From: Ensifer sp. WSM1721
GTDB taxonomy: Bacteria; Pseudomonadota; Alphaproteobacteria; Rhizobiales; Rhizobiaceae
DNA length: 64,000 nt
Reading direction: 5' to 3'
Assembly (NCBI RefSeq): GCF_000513895.2
Contig: NZ_CP165782.1
Coordinates: 2,294,001-2,358,000 of the forward strand
Of the stretch, positions 34,614 to 43,069 are shown one piece after another (positions within the stretch are counted from its first letter, which is position 1; every line of letters begins with the position of its first letter). Under the pieces are notes generated by a model, which searched no databases, had not been told where the DNA came from, and worked only from the letters and a program-made list of their open reading frames with translations. The position numbers and the translations under genes were made by a program.

Positions 34614-35174
34614 TCAAGCCGCCGCGCCGTGCGCCTGCTGCTCCGCGACAGCCTCGACGGCCGGCGCCACGCCGTCATCCCGCCAGGCGATCACGCCTTC
34701 GAGCCGCATGTGAACATCCGCCGCGATCGGCACCACCAGCACCCGGGCCGGATCGACCGGACCGGGGAATTCGAGCGCGCCGCAGCGTACCTTCTCGAAA
34801 CCGAGCGGCTGGTAATAGGGCGGATCGCCGACGAGGATCACCGCCTCGGACCCCTTCCGCCGCGCGGCCTCGACTGCGATGCGCACCAGTTCACGGCCGA
34901 TGCCCTTGTTCTTGTGCGACGGCCGCACGGCAAGAGGACCGAGCAGGTGTCCCCGGACGGACCCGGCGATCACCGGCGTCATCCGCACGGAAGCGATCGT
35001 TTCGCCGTCGTCGGCGCAGATGAAGGAAAGCGACCGGTCGTGCGGCCCCTGCTCGCGAATTCGCGCAGCAGCGCGGGCGAAGCGGCCTGGGCCGAAGGCT
35101 TCTTCATTGATGATTTCGATGGCTGCGTCGTGGGACGCGTCTTCAGTCAGATAGACGAGATCGTGCTTTTTCAT
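34614..35174 (-). CDS. GNAT family N-acetyltransferase (YhbS-like)
   Basis: This 186-residue protein is a GNAT acetyltransferase. The acetyl-CoA loop reads VRPSHKNKGIGRELVRIAVE, preceded by GHLLGPLAV and followed by VGDPPYYQPLGFEKV, the last being typical of YhbS-like enzymes. The substrate is unknown. I start at the ATG at 35174 (MKKHDLVYL), although its ribosome binding site is weak and an upstream in-frame GTG at 35219 cannot be excluded. It is divergent from the GST gene and convergent with the MoxR operon. Confidence 0.85.
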   Translation of the reverse strand: MKKHDLVYLTEDASHDAAIEIINEEAFGPGRFARAAARIREQGPHDRSLSFICADDGETIASVRMTPVIAGSVRGHLLGPLAVRPSHKNKGIGRELVRIAVEAARRKGSEAVILVGDPPYYQPLGFEKVRCGALEFPGPVDPARVLVVPIAADVHMRLEGVIAWRDDGVAPAVEAVAEQQAHGAAA

Positions 35175-35431
35175 GGATATCGAGAACCGGCATGCGAACG
35201 AACACAAGGATGGCTTCACCCGGAAGGGTGTTTCAGCATCAGCGTCGTCGCGGGCTTCCCGACAGGATCATGGCTAAGGTCGTTTCCGAACGTGAAAAAG
35301 CTAACGGATCGCCGATAGCAGAAAATCGCCATCTGTCAAAGCCGAAAACGCACTGTTCGGAATTTCGCCCCTATCGGCGGCGCCTCGGCGCGCTATCTTT
35401 CGGTTAAGGAAACGAGTGAAGGAGTTCGCCC

Positions 35432-36409
35432 ATGGGCAGGCTGGTGGATGGCGTCTGGCAGGACGTCTGGTACGACACGCGTGCAACCAACGGCCATTTC
35501 AAGCGCAGCGAGTCGCAGTTCCGCAACTGGGTCACCGCCGATGGGTCGCCCGGCCCTTCCGGCACGGGCGGCTTCAAGGCGGAAGCGGGCCGTTACCACC
35601 TCTACGTCTCGCTCGCCTGCCCCTGGGCCCATCGCACGCTGATCTTCCGCAAGCTCAAGAAACTCGAAGACATCGTCTCGCTCTCGATCGTCGATCCGCT
35701 GATGCAGGCGAATGGCTGGGAATTCAAAGGCGAGAATGGCGGTACCGTCGACCACCTGTTCGGCTCGCGCGCCCTGTGGGAGGTCTATGTGCGCGCCGAG
35801 CCTATCTACTCCGGCCGGGTAACCGTGCCGGTTCTCTGGGACAAGCAGAAGAACACGATCGTCTCGAACGAATCCGCCGAAATCATCCGGATGTTCAACT
35901 CGGCCTTCGACTATCTCACCGGCTCGACCGAGGATTTCTGTCCGAAAGAACTGCGGGCGGAAATCGATGCGCTGAACGCGCGCATCTACGACGCCGTCAA
36001 TAACGGCGTCTACAAGGCCGGTTTCGCAACCAAGCAGGCGGCCTATGAGGAGAGCGTGACGGCCCTCTTCGCCATGCTGGATGAGCTCGAAGGCCGCCTC
36101 GCCTCACGGCGCTATCTCCTCGGCGACCGCATGACCGAAGCCGACTGGCGCCTGTTCACGACGCTCGTCCGCTTCGATCCGGTCTATATCGGTCACTTCA
36201 AATGCAATATCCGTCGCCTCGCCGACTATCCGAATCTTCATGGCTATCTGCGCGATCTCTATCAGGTGCCGGGCGTCGCCGAGACGGTGAACATGCACCA
36301 CATCAAGCAGCACTATTACCGGAGCCACACGATGATCAATCCGACCGGCATCGTGCCGGTGGGGCCGGTCGTCGACCTCGGCGCTCCGCACGGGCGAGAT
36401 GATCTTTAG
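35432..36409 (+). CDS. Glutathionyl-hydroquinone reductase-like GST
   Basis: This 325-residue protein is a xi-class glutathione transferase (YqjG/ECM4 family). Such enzymes reduce glutathionyl-hydroquinones with glutathione. The catalytic cysteine is C63 in ACPWAHR, and the family blocks VPVLWDKQKNTIVSNES and DRMTEADWRLFTTLVRFDPVY are present. A short ribosome binding region (GGAG) precedes the ATG at 35432. It stands alone, divergent from the GNAT gene and convergent with a Nudix gene 18 bases further. Confidence 0.93.
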   Translation: MGRLVDGVWQDVWYDTRATNGHFKRSESQFRNWVTADGSPGPSGTGGFKAEAGRYHLYVSLACPWAHRTLIFRKLKKLEDIVSLSIVDPLMQANGWEFKGENGGTVDHLFGSRALWEVYVRAEPIYSGRVTVPVLWDKQKNTIVSNESAEIIRMFNSAFDYLTGSTEDFCPKELRAEIDALNARIYDAVNNGVYKAGFATKQAAYEESVTALFAMLDELEGRLASRRYLLGDRMTEADWRLFTTLVRFDPVYIGHFKCNIRRLADYPNLHGYLRDLYQVPGVAETVNMHHIKQHYYRSHTMINPTGIVPVGPVVDLGAPHGRDDL

Positions 36410-36427
36410 ATTGGAAGTAAGAACTGC

Positions 36428-36919
36428 CTACCAGAATGTATCCGGCGTCGCCGCTCCCGCAAGTTCGGCGAGCCGGCGCCGGGTTGCCGGCGTCGTGTCC
36501 GCAGGGAGTTCGTCGAGCGAGAAGAAGTCCGCCGCGGCGATTTCGAGGTCGGCGCGCTTCGGCTGCTCTTGGCGAACATTGTCGCAGCGGAAGAAGATGA
36601 CGTGATCGCGCTTGCTGGTGCCCCGGTTGTAATAGACCTGGAAGAGCAGCGGCGGTGCCGCCAGCAGGAGATTGCCCTCCTCCTGAAGCTCGCGAACAAG
36701 CCCCTCCACCGCCGTTTCGTTGCGGTCGAGGCCGCCGCCCGGGAAATGCCATCCGGGAAGGTAGGAGTGCCTGACGAGGAAGACCCGACCACTGTCGTCG
36801 AAACAGGCGGCCCGGACCCCGAGCGTCATGCCGCGCGAGAAGGCAAAGTAGACATGGGCGAACCGCGTCAACAGGCGGAGCCGCCAGTTAAGCAACTCCT
36901 GCCGGCGGTTCTCGTCCAT
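36428..36919 (-). CDS. Nudix hydrolase
   Basis: This 163-residue protein has a Nudix domain: PGWHFPGGGLDRNETAVEGLVRELQEEGNLLL. The box is complete up to the paired glutamates, but the usual glycine two residues later is asparagine (REL-QEE-GN). The N-terminal helices (LLTRFAHVYFAFSRGMTLGVRA) are seen in a rhizobial subgroup. The substrate is not predictable. It is divergent from the metallophosphoesterase gene, with 115 bases between. Confidence 0.87.
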   Translation of the reverse strand: MDENRRQELLNWRLRLLTRFAHVYFAFSRGMTLGVRAACFDDSGRVFLVRHSYLPGWHFPGGGLDRNETAVEGLVRELQEEGNLLLAAPPLLFQVYYNRGTSKRDHVIFFRCDNVRQEQPKRADLEIAAADFFSLDELPADTTPATRRRLAELAGAATPDTFW

Positions 36920-37034
36920 GTGCTTCTCTCCTGCTACCCTACGATCCCTTACATCGGAGCGCGGCGCTTTAGGCCATCCGGGATAATCCGTTCAAGTGAT
37001 TCCCCTGACCTGGAATATGCGCTAGACGGAGTTG

Positions 37035-37937
37035 ATGTTCAAACTTGCGCATATATCGGACGTCCATCTCGGGCCCCTGCCGGAACTTACTCTCCGTGAA
37101 CTTGCCTCCAAGCGGATCACCGGCTTCGTCAACTGGCACAGAAACCGGGTGCGTCATCTCTTCCCCGGCACGCTCGACTGCCTGATGGAGGACATCGAAA
37201 AGCGCCAGCCGGATCACCTGGCAATCACCGGGGACCTTGTCAATCTTGCCTCGTCCTTGGAGATCGAGGCGGTGAGCGCTTGGCTCGCGGAGGCCGGCGA
37301 CCCGGGCGACATCTCCATCGTGCCCGGCAATCACGATGCCTATGTGCCCGGCGCCTATGAAAAGATAACGCGCGCCTGGTATCCCTACATGCGCAGCGAC
37401 GATAGCCCCTCCGGATGGCTGAAGAACCACGCCTGTTTCCCCTATATGCGGGTGCGCGGGCCGGTGGCGCTTATCGGCTGCTCGACGGCCGTTGCCACCC
37501 CGCCCTTCGCCGCCAGCGGCTACTTCGGTCCGCGGCAGGCGCGAACGACCGTCAATCTCCTGCGCGCCGCGGGCGAGGCCGGTCTCTTCCGCATCGTCAT
37601 GATCCACCATCCGCCGATCCGCGGCGCGACCTCCATGCACAAGCGCATGATCGGCATCCGCCGTTTCGCCGCGACCATCTCTTCCGGCGGCGCCGAACTG
37701 GTCCTGCACGGTCACACGCATCTCAATACGGTCTACTGGCTCAAGGGGCATGCGGCACCCGTGCCGGTCGTCGGCATCGCGTCGGCATCGCAGGGGCCCG
37801 GCGGCAGCAAGCCGGTGGCCGCCTACAACCTCTTCTCGGTGACCGGCGGACCGGGGGGCTGGCATCTGACCCGGGAGCGCTACGCGCTCGGTGCCGACGC
37901 CAAGGGCGTGACGCTGGCCGAAACGACGCGCTTCTAA
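37035..37937 (+). CDS. Calcineurin-like metallophosphoesterase
   Basis: This 300-residue enzyme has the full metallophosphoesterase set: ISDVHLG (D9, H11), ITGDLVN, VPGNHDAYVPG, IHHPP and LHGHTHLN. It is cytoplasmic, and its substrate (cyclic nucleotide, UDP-sugar lipid or other phosphoester) is not evident. An in-frame TTG immediately precedes the ATG at 37035; I take the ATG, with GGAG 5 bases upstream. It is a single gene; the 160 bases after it contain nothing I can name. Confidence 0.9.
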   Translation: MFKLAHISDVHLGPLPELTLRELASKRITGFVNWHRNRVRHLFPGTLDCLMEDIEKRQPDHLAITGDLVNLASSLEIEAVSAWLAEAGDPGDISIVPGNHDAYVPGAYEKITRAWYPYMRSDDSPSGWLKNHACFPYMRVRGPVALIGCSTAVATPPFAASGYFGPRQARTTVNLLRAAGEAGLFRIVMIHHPPIRGATSMHKRMIGIRRFAATISSGGAELVLHGHTHLNTVYWLKGHAAPVPVVGIASASQGPGGSKPVAAYNLFSVTGGPGGWHLTRERYALGADAKGVTLAETTRF

Positions 37938-38097
37938 AGCGAGCCGTGAAGTGGCCCACTAAGTCTTCGTCGACGGAAATTCAGGTCCGAGCGAATAATC
38001 AGCGAGACTGATGCGTCTTAATCGCGTTCGGGGGTAATCGACCTACGGTGGAACTGGGTTCGCCAACGCCCGCGCGATGTTCACAGGAGACAGGCAG

Positions 38098-38643
38098 ATG
38101 AACCGAAAAGCGATTCTCTTCACCCTTGCAGCCTTCTTGGCCTCGGCAATGGGCCATGCAGCGCTGGCCGTCGGCGAAGACAACAGCGAGCCGCCGAAGA
38201 AAACGAAGACGACCACCCAATGCAAGAACGGCCAGGTCTGGGACGCCAAAAGAAACAGATGCGTCGAAGCGAAGAGAAGCGATCTTGGCGACGACATCCT
38301 GTTCGATGCTGCCCGCGAACTCGCCTATGCCGGCCAATATGAGAACGCGATCAAGGTGCTCGGCGCGATGAAGGAGCAGCAGAGCGCCCGCGTCTTAAAC
38401 TATCTCGGCTACGCCAACCGCAAGGCCGGCCGCATGGAACTCGGCATGCAATATTACCGGAGTGCGCTGCAGGCAGATGAGAACTATATCCTCGCGCGCT
38501 CCTATATGGGGCAGGCCTTCGTCGAGCAGGGGCGGATCGAGGAAGCGAAAGTTCAGCTCATCGAAATCCGCGACCGCGGCGGCGAAAACACCTGGGCCTA
38601 CCAGGCACTGTTGCAGTCTCTTGGAGGTGTTCGCACCTATTGA
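38098..38643 (+). CDS. Exported tetratricopeptide-repeat protein
   Basis: This 181-residue protein has a signal peptide (MNRKAILFTLAAFLASAMGHAALA, cleavage about residue 24). A short Lys/Thr-rich linker contains TQCKNGQVWDAKRNRC, a chitin-binding-like cysteine pair. About two to three TPR units follow (ILFDAARELAYAGQYENAIKVL, ARVLNYLGYANRKAGRMELG, and one more). GGAGA lies upstream of the ATG at 38098. It probably serves as a periplasmic adaptor; partners are unknown. The ECF sigma gene starts 183 bases downstream. Confidence 0.82.
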   Translation: MNRKAILFTLAAFLASAMGHAALAVGEDNSEPPKKTKTTTQCKNGQVWDAKRNRCVEAKRSDLGDDILFDAARELAYAGQYENAIKVLGAMKEQQSARVLNYLGYANRKAGRMELGMQYYRSALQADENYILARSYMGQAFVEQGRIEEAKVQLIEIRDRGGENTWAYQALLQSLGGVRTY

Positions 38644-38826
38644 CGCGTTGGCGCATAGCGCCGTCGGGGATTTGAGTGCGAGCAGTGGGAAACCGGTGCC
38701 GGAACGGAAAAACCTCTCTCCGTTCCGGCTCTTCCCTTGCAGACTTCGGATCAAATGTTTCATATCATGCTGATGCGTCCGCATCACGAATAGACGCATG
38801 ATCCGGTACGTCTCACTGGAAGAGCA

Positions 38827-39345
38827 ATGCGCCCAGCGGCAGAAATGAAGGATTTCCGACGCGATTTGGTCAGCCTGCTGCCCAAGTTGCGCCGCTTCGC
38901 GATGACGCTGACGCGCAATGCCGCCGATGCCGACGATCTCGTCCAGGAGGCTTGCGAGCGCGCGATCGCGCGCAGCCATCTCTGGAATGGTGAGGGGCGC
39001 CTCGAAAGCTGGATTTACGCGATGACGCGCAATCTCTGGGTCGACGAGGTCCGCAAACGCAAGGTCCGCGGTGGTGGCGGACTTATCGATATTCTGGAGC
39101 AGGACGAGCTGAGTATAGAGGCGGCGGCCGAAAAGGCGGTCTACGCCAATCAGGTGCAGAAGATGATCCTCTCCATGCCGGAGGGGCTCGCCAGCGTGTT
39201 CCTGCTCGTCAATGTCGAGGGCCACAGCTATCGAGAGACGGCGGCAATCCTCGGTATTCCGATCGGCACGGTGATGAGCAGGTTGTCGACGGCGCGGCTC
39301 CGGCTTGCCGCCATGCTGTCCGAGAATACGGAAAGGAGGGCCTGA
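38827..39345 (+). CDS. ECF sigma factor
   Basis: This 172-residue RNA polymerase sigma factor of the extracytoplasmic function type has only regions 2 and 4. Region 2 reads ADADDLVQEACERAI and LESWIYAMTRNLWVDEVRKRK. Region 4 has the helix-turn-helix YRETAAILGIPIGTVMSRLSTAR. A second possible start is the ATG at 38845. Its likely anti-sigma factor begins three bases after the stop. Its target promoters and inducing signal cannot be told from here. It has no C-terminal extension. Confidence 0.93.
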   Translation: MRPAAEMKDFRRDLVSLLPKLRRFAMTLTRNAADADDLVQEACERAIARSHLWNGEGRLESWIYAMTRNLWVDEVRKRKVRGGGGLIDILEQDELSIEAAAEKAVYANQVQKMILSMPEGLASVFLLVNVEGHSYRETAAILGIPIGTVMSRLSTARLRLAAMLSENTERRA

Positions 39346-39348
39346 CCG

Positions 39349-40176
39349 TTGCTGCAGACGAAGGGTCTAACGCTTGAAGTGCGGTTGTCCGCCTATATCG
39401 ACGGCGAACTAGGCGAGCCCGAAAAGTCCGAACTCGATGCGCTCCTGGCGCGCGACGACGAGGCGAGAGCGCTGCTCGAGAAGCTGAAAGCGGGAAGCGC
39501 CTTTGGCAACAATGCCTTCGAGGATTTTCTTCATGACCCGGTTCCGCTGGGGCTGGTGCGCCAGATCAAGCAGGGCTCCGGCATCAGCCCGAGGTCGGAG
39601 CGCGTCGCGACGGCCAATCTTCCGAGGCGAAGTGCTCACATGTGGCCCCGCATCGCGGCCGCCTCCGCTGTCCTCGTTCTGCTTGGCGGCGCCGCAGGCT
39701 TCATTCTCGGCAGCACGACTCGCATCGCCGAACCGATGAGCCAGGCCAATGAACGCTCCTGGCTCGACGAGATTGCCGAGTACCATCGCGTCTATTCCCG
39801 CCAGAAGGAGCACCTCGTCGAGGTGCCGGCTTCCGAAGCGGACAAGATAGAACCCTGGCTCGCTGCAAGCGTCGGCGTGACCTTCAGTATCCCCGACTTG
39901 AACCGCAAGGGCTTGACCTTCGAGGGCGCCAGACTTCTGGTCGTCGAGGGCAAGCCCGTCGCGCAGCTCGTCTATCGCGATCGCGAGGGCGATGTCTTCG
40001 CCATTTGCTTCCTCAAGCAAGGCGACGGGCAGCAATCCGGCGAATTCGGCGAGACCATCCGCGGCGATCTCGGCTTCGTCTCCTGGCAAAGGAACGGGGC
40101 ATCCTTCGTGATAGTCGGGCCGTCTTCGAACGTCGCGCTGCGGGATCTTGCCGAAGCGGCGGCGGCCATTATTTGA
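39349..40176 (+). CDS. Membrane anti-sigma factor
   Basis: This 275-residue single-pass membrane protein is likely to hold the preceding ECF sigma factor inactive. The N-terminal region (VRLSAYIDGELGEPEKSELDALL) is the usual anti-sigma helical domain but has no HxxxCxxC zinc motif. A transmembrane helix lies at about 99-118 (RIAAASAVLVLLGGAAGFILG). The C-terminal periplasmic part is soluble. The start codon is TTG at 39349, three bases after the sigma stop, with GGAGGG ten bases upstream. No other start is better. It is followed by a RIME-like element. Confidence 0.83.
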   Translation: MLQTKGLTLEVRLSAYIDGELGEPEKSELDALLARDDEARALLEKLKAGSAFGNNAFEDFLHDPVPLGLVRQIKQGSGISPRSERVATANLPRRSAHMWPRIAAASAVLVLLGGAAGFILGSTTRIAEPMSQANERSWLDEIAEYHRVYSRQKEHLVEVPASEADKIEPWLAASVGVTFSIPDLNRKGLTFEGARLLVVEGKPVAQLVYRDREGDVFAICFLKQGDGQQSGEFGETIRGDLGFVSWQRNGASFVIVGPSSNVALRDLAEAAAAII

Positions 40177-40197
40177 ATTGAAGGAGGCGCGGACTTT

Positions 40198-40330
40198 GCC
40201 CCTTATCCGGCCTGCGGGCCACCTTCTCCCCATTCTGATGGGGAGAAGGGACTCGCCGCACCCTCTCAGTCCCCTTTCCCCGCTTGCGGGGAGAGGCCCA
40301 GTCCTCGGGTTAAACCCGAGGAGAGGGGCA
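40198..40330. repeat. RIME-like intergenic mosaic element, copy 2 (inverted relative to copy 1)
   Basis: The minus-strand sequence runs CCTCGGGTTTAACCCGAGGA, then CCCCGCAAGCGGGG, then TTCTCCCCATCAGAATGGGGAGAA, in the same order as copy 1 at 19774-19896, and ends in GGGGCAAAG. It lies between the anti-sigma gene and leuA, and could act as a bidirectional terminator. Confidence 0.8.
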
Positions 40331-40366
40331 ATCATGCCGCGCACGCGGCATGTAACTAGGACCGCC

Positions 40367-42076
40367 TCATTTCCCCATCACCTCCAACACGCGATTGGCG
40401 GCCGAGACGATCGCCTCCAATGACGCGGCGACGATGTTGGTGTTGATACCGACACCGAACAGCGTGCCGCCCGGATACTCGACCTCCACATAGGCGATCG
40501 CCGCGGCGTTCGAGCCGTGCTGCAGCGAGTGTTCGGAATAATCCGCAACCGAAAGCTCGATGCCGAGATAGATCGACAGCGCGTTGATGAAGCCGTCGAT
40601 CGGGCCGGTGCCCTTGCCCTCGATGCGCTTGGTCTCGCCTCTGTCGGTGATCTCGGCGGCAACGACCCGCAGGCCCTTGTGCTCGCCTACCGGATAGGTG
40701 TGGTGATCGACGAACTTGATGCGCGCGCCGGGCTGGTCGACATAGCGCTCGATGAAGCGCTGATGGATGCGCTTCGACGGCAGTTCCTTGCCTTCCTCGT
40801 CGGTGATCCGCTGGATGTCCTCGCGGAACTCGATCTGCAGATTGCGCGGCAGGTTGATGCCGTAGTCCTCCTGCAGGATATAAGCGATGCCACCCTTGCC
40901 CGATTGCGAGTTGATGCGGATGATCGCCTCGTAGCTGCGGCCCACGTCGCGCGGATCGATCGGCAGATAAGGCACCTCCCAGAGCGGCTTGTTGGCCTGT
41001 TTTATCGCCTTCATGCCCTTGTTGATCGCATCCTGATGCGATCCGGAGAAAGCGGTGTAGACCAGCTCGCCGACGTAGGGATGACGTTCCGGAATGACCA
41101 TCTGGTTCGAATACTCGTAGACCTCCTTGATCCGCTCGATGTCCGAGCAGTCGAGCTTCGGATCGACGCCCTGCGTGAACATGTTGAGCGCCAGCGTCAC
41201 CACGTCGACATTGCCCGTACGCTCGCCATTGCCGAAGAGCGTGCCTTCGACGCGATCGGCGCCGGCCATCAGGCCCAGCTCGGTGGCGGCGATACCGGTG
41301 CCGCGATCGTTGTGCGGGTGCAGCGAGACGAGGAGGTTTTCGCGATTGTCGAGATTGCGGCACATCCACTCGATCTGGTCGGCATAGACGTTCGGCGTCG
41401 CCATCTCCACCGTCGAGGGCAGGTTGATGATCAGCTTGTTGTCCGGCGTCGGCCTGACGATCTCGATAACCGCGTTGCAGATCTCCAAGGCCACTTCGAG
41501 CTCGGTCCCGGTGAAGCTCTCCGGCGAATATTCGAAGCGATAGCCGCCGCCGGCTTTCGCCGCCATGTCGGTGATCATCTTGGCCGCGTCGGTCGCGATC
41601 TGTTTGATGCCGGCCACATCCTTGCCAAACACGACACGGCGCTGCAGCTCGCTTGTCGAATTGTAGAAATGCACGATCGGCCTATGCGCACCCTCAAGCG
41701 CCTCGAAGGTGCGCGTGATCAGTTCCGGCCGGCACTGCACCAGTACCTGCAGCGATACGTCGGCGGGCACGTTGCTCTCCTCGACACACCAGCGGGCGAA
41801 GTCGAAGTCGGTCTGGGAAGCAGACGGGAAACCGATCTCGATCTCCTTGAAGCCCATGTCCAGGAGCAGATGGAACATGCGCGCCTTGCGGTCGTGTCCC
41901 ATCGGATCGACGAGCGCCTGGTTGCCGTCGCGCAGATCCACCGAGCACCAGATGGGCGCCTTGGTGATCGTCTTGGACGGCCAGGTGCGGTCCGGCAGGG
42001 TGATCTGTGGATAGGGCTGGTATTTCACAGCCGCCTCAGGCATGCCAACCTTGATGGGATGCGATTTCACGATCAT
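40367..42076 (-). CDS. leuA: 2-isopropylmalate synthase
   Basis: LeuA condenses 2-oxoisovalerate with acetyl-CoA, the first committed step of leucine synthesis. The 569-residue protein is the long (about 560-residue) form. It has the catalytic SVDLRDGNQAL (R49, D50), the metal histidines in LHPHNDRGTG, and a C-terminal regulatory domain (from about 430) that binds leucine. The ATG at 42076 (MIVKSH) is taken; a second ATG at 42043 (MPEAAVK) is possible. Upstream a leucine-rich leader ORF and hairpin suggest attenuation by leucine supply. Downstream is a RIME-like element. Confidence 0.95.
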   Translation of the reverse strand: MIVKSHPIKVGMPEAAVKYQPYPQITLPDRTWPSKTITKAPIWCSVDLRDGNQALVDPMGHDRKARMFHLLLDMGFKEIEIGFPSASQTDFDFARWCVEESNVPADVSLQVLVQCRPELITRTFEALEGAHRPIVHFYNSTSELQRRVVFGKDVAGIKQIATDAAKMITDMAAKAGGGYRFEYSPESFTGTELEVALEICNAVIEIVRPTPDNKLIINLPSTVEMATPNVYADQIEWMCRNLDNRENLLVSLHPHNDRGTGIAATELGLMAGADRVEGTLFGNGERTGNVDVVTLALNMFTQGVDPKLDCSDIERIKEVYEYSNQMVIPERHPYVGELVYTAFSGSHQDAINKGMKAIKQANKPLWEVPYLPIDPRDVGRSYEAIIRINSQSGKGGIAYILQEDYGINLPRNLQIEFREDIQRITDEEGKELPSKRIHQRFIERYVDQPGARIKFVDHHTYPVGEHKGLRVVAAEITDRGETKRIEGKGTGPIDGFINALSIYLGIELSVADYSEHSLQHGSNAAAIAYVEVEYPGGTLFGVGINTNIVAASLEAIVSAANRVLEVMGK

Positions 42077-42197
42077 GTGCAGCTTCTCTTCGTCACTGGA
42101 GCGTAGCTTGCCGCATGCAATAGCCGATCATGAGGGATATTGCGATGGCCGGTGCCGCGGGGAGCCACGCCATTTGTTTAAGTGTTTTTGGGATTTC

Positions 42198-42242
42198 GAG
42201 GAGCATGTGCCGGCAAGGCTTTTCGGCCGCCGGGCGCTCCTC
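42198..42242 (-). promoter_or_regulatory. Candidate attenuator hairpin downstream of leuL
   Basis: GAGGAGC and GCTCCTC (42236-42242 and 42198-42204) form the outer stem. Inner CCGGC/GCCGG arms extend it. The stem overlaps the leader stop codon, so a ribosome ending the leader would disrupt it. No T tract follows, so it is not a classical terminator and the mechanism is uncertain. Confidence 0.42.
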
Positions 42243-42366
42243 AGCGAACCCGGCAACCGCGAATAAGGCCGAGAAGAAGAAGCGAAGCGAAGGCGCGCGA
42301 AGGGGCACGATTGTCATCGTGTCCGGAGAAGATCGAAGCGATCTTGGGTGCGTTCGCCTGAGTCAT
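42241..42366 (-). CDS. leuL: Leucine leader peptide (attenuator)
   Basis: A 41-codon ORF, too short for the usual gene cut-off, lies upstream of leuA and reads MTQANAPK...ASLLLLGLIRGCRVR. Codons 29-32 are CTT CTT CTT CTC, followed by GGC CTT ATT: five leucines and an isoleucine in seven codons. That is a typical control-codon run for leucine attenuation. The ATG lies nine bases from the end of the -10 box, so the transcript would be leaderless or nearly so. A hairpin (42198-42242) overlaps the stop codon. Leu leaders are known from other bacteria; this one is inference from sequence. Confidence 0.68.
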   Translation of the reverse strand: MTQANAPKIASIFSGHDDNRAPSRAFASLLLLGLIRGCRVR

Positions 42367-42375
42367 GGGCAAAGC

Positions 42376-42404
42376 CTATACACGGCTTCACATGCCAGGG
42401 CAAG
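42376..42404 (-). promoter_or_regulatory. Candidate leuL-leuA promoter
   Basis: On the minus strand CTTGCC (42404-42399) and GTATAG (42381-42376) are separated by 17 bases, close to the rhizobial CTTGAC-N17-CTATAT pattern. The leader ATG begins nine bases after the -10 box. Confidence 0.55.
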
Positions 42405-42442
42405 GTAGGTGACCCGCGGATATTTGCGCCGCCTCAAGTCAG

Positions 42443-42472
42443 AAAGGGCACCGGCGCGGCCGGTGCCCTTTA
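42443..42472 (-). terminator. Rho-independent terminator of clpP
   Basis: AAGGGCACCGG (42444-42454) pairs with CCGGTGCCCTT (42461-42471) around CGCGGC. On the minus strand the stem is followed by TTTCTGAC. It lies 10 bases after the clpP stop. Confidence 0.85.
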
Positions 42473-42481
42473 GGCTCGATG

Positions 42482-43069
42482 TCAAATCTCCGCAATCGAC
42501 GTAATGATCCGCGAGACGAGCCCGTAGGCCTTGGCCTCTTCCGCTCCGAGCCAGTAGTCGCGATCCGTGTCCTTGGCGATCTTCTCGACGGGCTGGCCGG
42601 TCGCTTCGGAGAAAATGCGGTTCAAACGCTCATTCATCTTGATGATCTCGCGCGCCTGGATCTCGATGTCGGAGGCCATGCCGCGCGTGCCGCCCGACGG
42701 TTGGTGCAGCAGGAAACGGGTGTTCGGCAGGCAGAGGCGCCGCTCTTTCGGCGGACCGACATAAATGAGCGCGCCCGCGGACGCCACCCAACCGGTGCCG
42801 ATCGTCCAGACCTTCGGCTTCACGAACTTGATCATGTCGTGGATGCTGTCGCCGGACTCGACGTGGCCGCCGGGCGAGTTGACGAAGATGCGGATATCGT
42901 CGTCGCTGGCCGCGGAAAGTGCCACGAGCTGCGAGCAGACCTTCTGCGCCAGTTCCTGGTTGATCGTTCCGTAGATGAAGATCGAACGCGACTTGAAAAG
43001 ATTCGCCTCCGTTTCCTTGCCGAGCGGCAATTCGGTCTTTTTTTCTTCCTGTTCGTCGTCGTTCCGCAT
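42482..43069 (-). CDS. clpP: ATP-dependent Clp protease proteolytic subunit
   Basis: This 195-residue serine protease subunit is an extra copy of the ClpP family (rhizobia have several; the main one sits with clpX). The triad is complete: S97 (VASAGA), H122 ([10 protein letters not shown]) and D171 (DTDRDYWL). An internal ClpP-type SPGGHVESG is present. I choose the ATG at 43069 because GAGGAG lies eight bases upstream. An earlier ATG pair at 43087/43084 is less well supported. No Clp ATPase gene is nearby. It is followed by a strong terminator. Confidence 0.92.
   Translation of the reverse strand: MRNDDEQEEKKTELPLGKETEANLFKSRSIFIYGTINQELAQKVCSQLVALSAASDDDIRIFVNSPGGHVESGDSIHDMIKFVKPKVWTIGTGWVASAGALIYVGPPKERRLCLPNTRFLLHQPSGGTRGMASDIEIQAREIIKMNERLNRIFSEATGQPVEKIAKDTDRDYWLGAEEAKAYGLVSRIITSIAEI

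Noticed and set aside
42093..42317. 74-codon minus-strand ORF upstream of leuA
   Set aside because: It overlaps leuL in another frame. The leuL frame fits the promoter spacing and has the Leu codon run, while this one has neither.
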